Both the position numbers and the translations under genes were made by a program. From the NCBI GenBank assembly GCA_039105265.1, contig JAPFFF010000001.1:10044001-10108000 (forward strand): a stretch of DNA of 64,000 nucleotides, read 5' to 3'. This DNA is from Tritrichomonas musculus. Taxonomy: Eukaryota; Parabasalia; Tritrichomonadida; Tritrichomonadidae. A model generated the notes under the pieces. The model was given only the letters and a program-made list of their open reading frames with translations. It had not been told where the DNA came from and made no database searches. This document shows positions 57,822-64,000 of this stretch, one piece after another (the first letter of the stretch is position 1; each line of letters begins with the position of its first letter).

Positions 57822-58331
57822 TTATCAGAGAAAAGATATTCGAAAATAAATGATGTTTTAGAATAAATTTCGATCTCAAAATGTTCTTTATAGAATTCAA
57901 TTATTAATTATCTTCTTTTGTTTGATCAATATAAAAAAACTTTCCGGAGGAAAATAATATTTTTGTAACAAATATTCGTTATCTAGTTTTTGCAAGTAAT
58001 CCCAGCTAACTTTTGATTAAAAATTAATATCTATTGAGATAAGATTAATTGTTTTAATTTTGATTTTTAACTTCTTTTGCTATTAAGCTTTATCATTAAC
58101 AATGGTAATACTCTATTCAATAGATTATTAATTTAGATTAGTTAAATTATTGTCGGCACTTGATTTAAAATTTTCACTTTCCCCACTTTTTGTTAATATA
58201 AAACTTTTTTTGATAAATTATGTAAATTTAACGTTATATTCCTAATCAATCGGTAACTTTTTCTATTAATTATTTAAAAAAAATCGTTAAACGGCTCCTG
58301 TATTTCAAATTTTAAATTTTTAAATTTTATC
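57822..58331. promoter_or_regulatory. Upstream region of the Gln-rich gene with a shared motif
   Basis: 510 bp. TTTTCACTTTCCCCACTTTTTG (58171-58192, about 140 bp before the ATG) is the reverse complement of the motif at 16647-16669 with one A fewer. No coding signal. Confidence 0.4.
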
Positions 58332-61300
58332 ATGTTAAAATCCTCGGTCTCGGGGAATAAAATACAGCCCGTCCAAGTTTCACCCGATGCCGAGCCGAGG
58401 TCTCCAAGAAGGCGGCAAGATCCTTTTCCGGATTTAAAAATTAATTCGAATGCAAAGAAAGATGAAGACGATAATAAATCGGAAAATGGATCAGATTATT
58501 CAGCTAAAGCCCATAATTGTCCCTCAGCTCGGCGGAAAAAAGGTTTAAGACAATCTAATGTAACCGTTAATAATCCAAGTAAGTCAAAAACATTTGCAAT
58601 AAAGTACCAACAACCTAATGATGGATCTGAATCAGCTCATGCATCAGCAAGTCGTATTCCTCAGCCTAGAAAGAAATCTACCTCGATGAAAGTCAGTGAA
58701 CCGCAGTCCTCTGATCCAAATCTTCCAAAAAATGAAGCTACAACAACCGAACAAAATATTCCATTAAATTCAGAAGAAGATAAAGTCGCGGTTTCTTTTG
58801 ATCAAACCTCACAAGAAAAAACAAAACATCGACGTCGCAAAAAAAAGTCTGACATATCGAAAATTCCAACGCGTAAGAAATCTTTATCTCCTAACACATT
58901 ATCAAAAATTCCAGTTCGAAAAAATCAATTATTAAGCGATGAATCATACGCGTCAGGTAGTAAAGATTCTGAACCCAGCCAAAAAGCAGTAACTCATATG
59001 AAATCAAAAGAAAAGCTGACCGCTACTCAAAAGGTTTCAACAAAGCAAAAGAAGAAAAAAACAAAGAAAAGTTCTATTGAAACAACATTAAAAGGACGTA
59101 AATCAAAGAGGAGAAACTCTCCAAATAAAAAAAAATCTGCTGCCAGCTCAGTTTCTCAATTTTCAAGCACTAGTAGTATTAATCTCTCTGACTTAAGGGC
59201 TGGACCCAAATCAGCTAACTTATCAAGATCAAGCTCAGTTGATTCAACATTATCATCCGACAGAAAAACAAGAATACCAGAAATTAAAGTGCCAGGTAAA
59301 GCCATTCTTCAAGAAGACACAACAAATCCTAATACACCTCATGAAACTGGAGAAAAGCATAATGAAAATTACTCGCATTTAGCAACCTCGCAATCAGAGC
59401 TTCAACAAGATAATCAAATTGAGCATAAAATTGAATATATTATACAACAGAATACAAATCAATTAGCAATAAATCAAAATTTTCAACATCAACTTTCACA
59501 AGACGAACAATTGTTATCTCGTCCACAAAATGTTCATCATCATCCTAACAACCAATTCAATATGGTAATTCAGCAAGATATTCATAAGCAGCAAAATCCA
59601 ACTCCTATAAATCAACCACCTATTAGACCGCATGCGCCACAATCGCAACAGCAGATGAGGCCACGCCAGCAAATAAACTTGCATCTTCAACAAATGCAAG
59701 ATCAAGCAAATGCTTTTCCACCAAGAGAGCCTCAAAAGCCACCTTCAGTTCTTGAATCAATGGGATCATCCCCACAGATCATTAAACCTGGAGGACGAAC
59801 AAGATCTGTCCAAGGTAATATTGGCCCACCAAAGCTTGTTCAAGTTATAGCTCCTGGAAATCACCAGCATATTAAGCTTCCTCCAATGGCCCAGTTTCCC
59901 AGGAATCAGCCACAAAAAACAAGTGCTCAAAATCAACAGAGAGTCCACAGTCCTCAGCAGCAAAAAGTTAGTCTATCTCAACAGCAGCCAAAAGTTTATG
60001 TTCTACCTCAGCAGCCGCAGCAAAAGGTAAACCAGTCACAGCAGCCAAAAGTTTATGCTCTTCCTCCTCAACTACTACAACAACAACAAAAAGTTACTGC
60101 TCCTCAGCAACAGCAGCAACAGAAAGTTAATGTTCCACAGCAACAGCAGCAACAGAAAGTTAATGTTCCACAGCAACAACAGCAACAGAAAGTTAATGTT
60201 CCACAGCAACAACAGCAACAACAGAAAGTTACTGCTCCTCAGCAACAGCAGCAGCAACAGAAAGTTAATGTTCCACAGCAACAACAACAACAACAGAAAG
60301 TTACTGCTCCTCAACAACAGCAGCAGCAGCAACAGAAAGTTAATGTTCCTCCACAGCAACAACAACAACAGAAAGTTAATGTTCCTCAACAACAACAACA
60401 ACAGCAGCAACAGAAAGTTAATGTTCCTCAACAACAACAACAACAACAGAAAGTTACTGCTCCTCAGCAACAGCAACAGCAGCAACAGAAAGTTAATGTT
60501 CCTCAACAGCAACAACAACAACAGAAAGTTAATGTTCCACAGCAACAGCAGCAACAGAAAGTTAATGTTACACAGCAACAACAACAACAACAACAACAGA
60601 AAGTTAATGTTCCTCAACAACAACAACAACAACAGAAAGTTACTGCTCCTCAGCAACAGCAACAGCAGCAACAGAAAGTTAATGTTCCTCAACAGCAACA
60701 ACAACAACAGAAAGTTAATGTTCCACAGCAACAGCAGCAACAGAAAGTTAATGTTACACAGCAACAACAACAACAACAACAGAAAGTTAATGTTCCTCCA
60801 CAGCAACAACAACAACAACAGAAAGTTAATGTTCCACAGCAACAACAACAACAACAACAACAACAGAAAGTTAATGTTCCACAGCAACAACAACAACAAC
60901 AACAACAACAGAAAGTTAATGTTCCTCAACAACAACAGCAGCAACAGAAAGTTACTGCTCCTCAGCAACAGCAGCAACAGAAAGTTAATGTTCCACAGCA
61001 ACAGCAACAGCAGCAACAGAAAGTTACTGCTCCTCAGCAACAGCAACAACAACAACAACAGAAAGTTACTGCTCCTCAGCAACAGCAGCAACAGAAAGTT
61101 AATGTTCCTCCACAGCAACAACAACAACAGAAAGTTACTGCTCCTCAGCAACAGCAACAACAACAACAACAGAAAGTTACTGCTCCTCAGCAACAGCAGC
61201 AACAGAAAGTTAATGTTCCTCCACAGCAACAACAACAACAGAAAGTTACTGCTCCTCAGCAACAGCAACAACAACAGAAAGTTAATGTTCCTCAACAACA

Positions 61301-64000
61301 ACAGCAACAGAAAGTTACTGCTCCTCAGCAACAGCAACAACAACAACAACAACAGAAAGTTACTGCTCCTCAGCAACAGCAGCAACAGAAAGTTAATGCT
61401 CCTCCACATCAACAACAACAACAGAAAGTTACTGCTCCTCAACAGCAGCAACAGCAACAGAAAGTTAATGTTCCTCAACAACAACAGCAGAAAGTTACTG
61501 CTCCACAGCAACAGAAAGTTAATGTTCCTCCACAGCAACAACAGCAACAGAAAGTTAATGTTCCTCAACAGCAACAACAACAACAGAAAGTTAATGTTCC
61601 TCCACAGAAACAGCAGAAAGTTACTGCTCCACAGCAACAGAAAGTTAATGTGCCACAGCAGCAGCAAAAGTCCAGCACGCCTCAGCAGAATGCAAATGCC
61701 CAGCAGCCAAATGTCAATTCTCCACAGCAGAAGCCTCAGCAGCCAAACAGCAAGTACGGAAACTTGCCGATCGTTCAATCAGCATCCAACCAGCCTCAGA
61801 GGATGGGCGTCACTTCTGTGCAGGCTCACGTGAAGCCGCCATCAAAGCCAGCCCAATCTAAAAGCAGCTACCAGCAGCATCAACCACAGCAGCCAAGCAA
61901 AAATACGCCGCAGCAACCTTCCAAACAAGGAGCAGCCACACCGCCAGCGCCAAGGCCTCCTGTACAGCCGTCTCCGAGGCCATCCACGCAGATTTCGTCA
62001 ACAAAGCCAGCTGAAAATCCGCAATCGCCATCCAAGCCGCAAGCGCAGCAAAGGCCTTCATCGCAGGCATCGCCATCCAAGCAGTCCTCCAATCAGCAAG
62101 CTGGAAAGGCAAGCTCAAAGTCATCAACGCAGCCGCAGCAAACCAGCGCAAATGCCAAACCATCTTCTCAGCAGCAGGCATCAGCGAGCACAGTCAACAA
62201 CAACAGCGGTTCAAAGTCTGCTGATTCATCTCCATCGAAGCCTTCAAATGTCAGCACGAATAGTAACGGTTCAAAGTCTGCTGATTCATCTCCATCGAAG
62301 CCTTCTTTTGCTGCTCAGGTTTCATCCTCACAGGGCCAGTGCAGTGTTGGTGGCAAGCAAGAGGCGATTGTTCCTGTTCCTTCAAAGAAATTGTCTTTTG
62401 CCAAGTCTCAGCCGATTCCGTCGAATCTTTTGCAGCCTTCATCGAGTCCGCAGAAAGGTCTGTCGTCCACAGCAAAGATTCAGCAGTCTCTCTCCAACTC
62501 GGCGAGGATCGCAAACACATCCTCCACTGTTCTCTACTCGTCGGAGAGCGATGCAAACCTCGCCAATGCAGCTCAAGGTGACCAAGATGCAGCACCTTCG
62601 AAGCACCGAAAACTTCGCCGAAGGCGTCGAAGGCATTCTCACTCAGCGCGCACCACGCAGTCGCTTCCAAGCTCAGTCAACAGCTCCGATGTTGAGAGCG
62701 ACACTGAAAACGAGAATGAAGGCACAAGCAATAGTTCGCATAGAAGACGAAGACGTCGTCATCATCATTCGATCAAGTCTTCATCACAAGTCATCTCCCT
62801 TCCTCAGCGCCCTGCGTCAGACAAGGCGAATCCGTTCTCCCAGTCGCAGCCTCTTCCAAAGCTTGTCAGAAACCAGCCGAAGACAAAGAAGAAGGTCGAC
62901 AAAGTCGAGCATCCCGAGCCTCTTCCGCATCTTCCAAACAACAACTCAGGTCGGCAAAGTCCTCGCAACTTGCAGCGCAACAATGCACGCAATGATGATC
63001 AAAGCAGCATGGCTCCCAAGGCTGGTTTTGAAAAGCCAAAACTCGTCTTCAACACGATCTACACATCGCCTAACGAAGATGATGTTTCAAATCAGCCCGC
63101 TGAATCAAACGAAGAAAGCGTCATTGAATATGACGATAAGAAGAAAGTCGACCTTGTTCCGCAGATAACACTTGAGGTGTCGAAAGAAGAGCAGCGCATC
63201 CCTTTAGGCGGCGGCGAGCAACAGTTATCAAGTTCAGCGCCACTTTTGGTGTCCGAGTCACTTCAAGAGCTTCCAAGTCCAAAAGGTGGCACAAGCAAGA
63301 GCAACAGCCTGAGAAGCAGCCACGACAGCAAGTCATCAAAGAGCAACAGCACAAATAGTCTCAACACAACCAAGAACAGCAGCATGGACGACACAAACAA
63401 ATCATTGGACGACACAAACAAATCATTGGACGACACAAACAAATCATTGGACGACACAACTAAATCATCGAATAGCGAGAATAATGATTTGGGCGCTACA
63501 ACAAACAGTTTGAATATTAATCTTAGTGATGATGACAATGTAAATCAAAAGTCCTCCGAATTGTTGTCAAGCACTCAGCCTATTCAAGGCTCTTCGAACT
63601 CGTCTGGGCACAACACGAGTGTGAATGCGCCACCTTCATTCAACACTAGCAAGATACAACAGCCACCTTCACCGACACCTAGAATTAGTGTGAAGTTTAC
63701 ATTGCCGCCAAACTTTAAGCCTAGGCCTCGTCCGAAGACGTCAAGATCTGTTTATGAGGACAATGAAGTCTACGTTCCAACGAACGATAATGATGAGGAG
63801 AACAACTTATCAAAGACATTCCAAGAGCCAACAGATTTCACAAAAGCTTGCAAGATTCCTCTTTCTTATCTTCTTGAGAACTTGAAGGATGCAAATGAAG
63901 ATAATAATAATTGGGAAGAAGAGGAATTAAATAATGACGATGATTATGATAGTTCTAATTTTTCAGAGCCTACTGACTTCTCAAAAGCTTATCGTTTTCC
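58332..64000 (+). CDS. Giant Gln-rich repeat protein, 3' end beyond the window
   Basis: From the ATG at 58332 (MLKSSVSGNKIQPVQVSPDA) one frame stays open for 1889 codons to the last base, so the gene runs off the right edge. Residues 1-560 are Ser/Lys/Pro-rich and disordered. About 580-1110 is a tandem array of roughly 44 units PQQQQQQKV followed by (N/T)(V/A), with 3-8 Gln each. After that come Pro/Ser/Gln-rich sequence, a duplicated NGSKSADSSPSKPS, Arg-rich clusters (HRRRRRRHHHH), four DDTNKSL-type units (63387-63470), and two copies of an EPTDF(T/S)KA motif (EPTDFTKACKIPLSYLL and at the edge EPTDFSKAYRF), probably a short functional motif. No globular domain, signal peptide or membrane segment is visible. 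Function unknown; scaffold or condensate-forming protein is a guess. Confidence 0.8.
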   Translation, partial: MLKSSVSGNKIQPVQVSPDAEPRSPRRRQDPFPDLKINSNAKKDEDDNKSENGSDYSAKAHNCPSARRKKGLRQSNVTVNNPSKSKTFAIKYQQPNDGSESAHASASRIPQPRKKSTSMKVSEPQSSDPNLPKNEATTTEQNIPLNSEEDKVAVSFDQTSQEKTKHRRRKKKSDISKIPTRKKSLSPNTLSKIPVRKNQLLSDESYASGSKDSEPSQKAVTHMKSKEKLTATQKVSTKQKKKKTKKSSIETTLKGRKSKRRNSPNKKKSAASSVSQFSSTSSINLSDLRAGPKSANLSRSSSVDSTLSSDRKTRIPEIKVPGKAILQEDTTNPNTPHETGEKHNENYSHLATSQSELQQDNQIEHKIEYIIQQNTNQLAINQNFQHQLSQDEQLLSRPQNVHHHPNNQFNMVIQQDIHKQQNPTPINQPPIRPHAPQSQQQMRPRQQINLHLQQMQDQANAFPPREPQKPPSVLESMGSSPQIIKPGGRTRSVQGNIGPPKLVQVIAPGNHQHIKLPPMAQFPRNQPQKTSAQNQQRVHSPQQQKVSLSQQQPKVYVLPQQPQQKVNQSQQPKVYALPPQLLQQQQKVTAPQQQQQQKVNVPQQQQQQKVNVPQQQQQQKVNVPQQQQQQQKVTAPQQQQQQQKVNVPQQQQQQQKVTAPQQQQQQQQKVNVPPQQQQQQKVNVPQQQQQQQQQKVNVPQQQQQQQKVTAPQQQQQQQQKVNVPQQQQQQQKVNVPQQQQQQKVNVTQQQQQQQQQKVNVPQQQQQQQKVTAPQQQQQQQQKVNVPQQQQQQQKVNVPQQQQQQKVNVTQQQQQQQQKVNVPPQQQQQQQKVNVPQQQQQQQQQQKVNVPQQQQQQQQQQKVNVPQQQQQQQKVTAPQQQQQQKVNVPQQQQQQQQKVTAPQQQQQQQQQKVTAPQQQQQQKVNVPPQQQQQQKVTAPQQQQQQQQQKVTAPQQQQQQKVNVPPQQQQQQKVTAPQQQQQQQKVNVPQQQQQQKVTAPQQQQQQQQQQKVTAPQQQQQQKVNAPPHQQQQQKVTAPQQQQQQQKVNVPQQQQQKVTAPQQQKVNVPPQQQQQQKVNVPQQQQQQQKVNVPPQKQQKVTAPQQQKVNVPQQQQKSSTPQQNANAQQPNVNSPQQKPQQPNSKYGNLPIVQSASNQPQRMGVTSVQAHVKPPSKPAQSKSSYQQHQPQQPSKNTPQQPSKQGAATPPAPRPPVQPSPRPSTQISSTKPAENPQSPSKPQAQQRPSSQASPSKQSSNQQAGKASSKSSTQPQQTSANAKPSSQQQASASTVNNNSGSKSADSSPSKPSNVSTNSNGSKSADSSPSKPSFAAQVSSSQGQCSVGGKQEAIVPVPSKKLSFAKSQPIPSNLLQPSSSPQKGLSSTAKIQQSLSNSARIANTSSTVLYSSESDANLANAAQGDQDAAPSKHRKLRRRRRRHSHSARTTQSLPSSVNSSDVESDTENENEGTSNSSHRRRRRRHHHSIKSSSQVISLPQRPASDKANPFSQSQPLPKLVRNQPKTKKKVDKVEHPEPLPHLPNNNSGRQSPRNLQRNNARNDDQSSMAPKAGFEKPKLVFNTIYTSPNEDDVSNQPAESNEESVIEYDDKKKVDLVPQITLEVSKEEQRIPLGGGEQQLSSSAPLLVSESLQELPSPKGGTSKSNSLRSSHDSKSSKSNSTNSLNTTKNSSMDDTNKSLDDTNKSLDDTNKSLDDTTKSSNSENNDLGATTNSLNINLSDDDNVNQKSSELLSSTQPIQGSSNSSGHNTSVNAPPSFNTSKIQQPPSPTPRISVKFTLPPNFKPRPRPKTSRSVYEDNEVYVPTNDNDEENNLSKTFQEPTDFTKACKIPLSYLLENLKDANEDNNNWEEEELNNDDDYDSSNFSEPTDFSKAYRF
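60085..61660 (+). repeat. CAG/CAA-rich tandem array encoding PQ(n)KV(N/T)(V/A)
   Basis: About 44 units (hand count) of CC(A/T)CAG(CAA/CAG)n AAAGTTAATGTT or AAAGTTACTGCT. Two unit classes, KVNV and KVTA, alternate irregularly, and a block of several units recurs at about 60420-60560 and 60610-60740, showing duplication of multi-unit segments. CAA and CAG are mixed, which limits slippage. The array produces long but meaningless frames on both strands. Confidence 0.9.
63387..63470 (+). repeat. 21-bp tandem repeat encoding DDTNKSL
   Basis: Four units of GACGACACAAACAAATCATTG, the last altered to TTKSSN. It lies within the Gln-rich gene. Confidence 0.9.

Noticed and set aside
60055..61833. Long plus-strand Leu/Asn/Lys frame and minus-strand Leu-rich frame (60075-61778) over the Gln repeats
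   Set aside because: Both are shadows of the CAG/CAA array; the frame from 58332 is open throughout and has non-repeat coding sequence on both sides.
62152..63168. 338-residue Arg/Ser-rich plus-strand frame
   Set aside because: Out-of-frame reading of the GC-richer part of the Gln-rich gene, which is open in its own frame.
1..64000. tRNA and rRNA genes
   Set aside because: I looked for B-box-like GGTTCGA words; the few found lie in coding sequence or lack a matching A-box and acceptor stem.

Overview
The window is AT-rich eukaryotic nuclear DNA from a parabasalid (trichomonad) protist, most likely Tritrichomonas foetus or a close relative. This is inferred from the gene content, not from a database match: protein kinase-Sel1 fusions, DUF3447-type ankyrin proteins, very large coiled-coil and low-complexity proteins, almost no introns, short spacers between divergent and convergent genes, and remains of pogo-like and Mutator-like transposons. 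No tRNA or rRNA gene, CRISPR array or bacterial-type operon was seen.

Layout. 1-3.7 kb: 3' part of a PP2A B56 regulatory subunit cut by the left edge, a small coiled-coil gene and an ankyrin gene. 3.7-10 kb: a transposon graveyard with broken pogo-like and Mutator-like transposases, two ~469-bp MITE-like elements of one family (one apparently nested in the Mutator-like relic) and other decayed coding scraps. 10-16.3 kb: an LRR protein with a long Asn-rich repeat tail, a PP1-like phosphatase, a possible retrocopy with a poly(A) tract and a coiled-coil protein. 16.8-28.7 kb: a 2133-residue coiled-coil protein, a kinase-Sel1 protein with about 19 Sel1 repeats, and a convergent small Sel1 protein sharing its C-terminal tail. 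29-38 kb: HEAT-repeat (MROH1-like) protein, tail-anchored coiled-coil protein, EF-hand protein, COMMD10, and a tiny probably myristoylated protein. 38-46 kb: WD/proline-rich CPLANE1-like protein, an unknown protein, a GT-C (PIG-V-like) glycosyltransferase and a TPR protein. 47.5-58 kb: an ankyrin gene split by four AT-rich insertions, a MATE transporter, VPS53, a mucin-like type I surface protein and DAW1. 58.3 kb to the right edge: one Gln-rich ORF of at least 1889 codons that does not end inside the window.

Themes. Several genes serve membrane traffic (VPS53 of GARP/EARP, COMMD10 of Commander, the tail-anchored coiled coil), phosphorylation signalling (B56, PP1-like phosphatase, kinase-Sel1) and probably the flagellum (DAW1, perhaps the CPLANE1-like, TTC23-like and large coiled-coil proteins). 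Genes are often arranged as divergent pairs (LRR/phosphatase, coiled coil/giant coiled coil, HEAT/tail-anchored, EF-hand/COMMD10, unknown/GT-C, MATE/VPS53) with 60-730 bp between starts, so shared promoters are likely. A 22-bp GTGGGGAAA-type sequence recurs upstream of two of the largest genes.

The most unusual items are the ankyrin gene interrupted four times at the same point of successive repeats by AT-rich segments that start GTTTT and lack a 3' AG, the MITE pair, and the unterminated Gln-repeat ORF.
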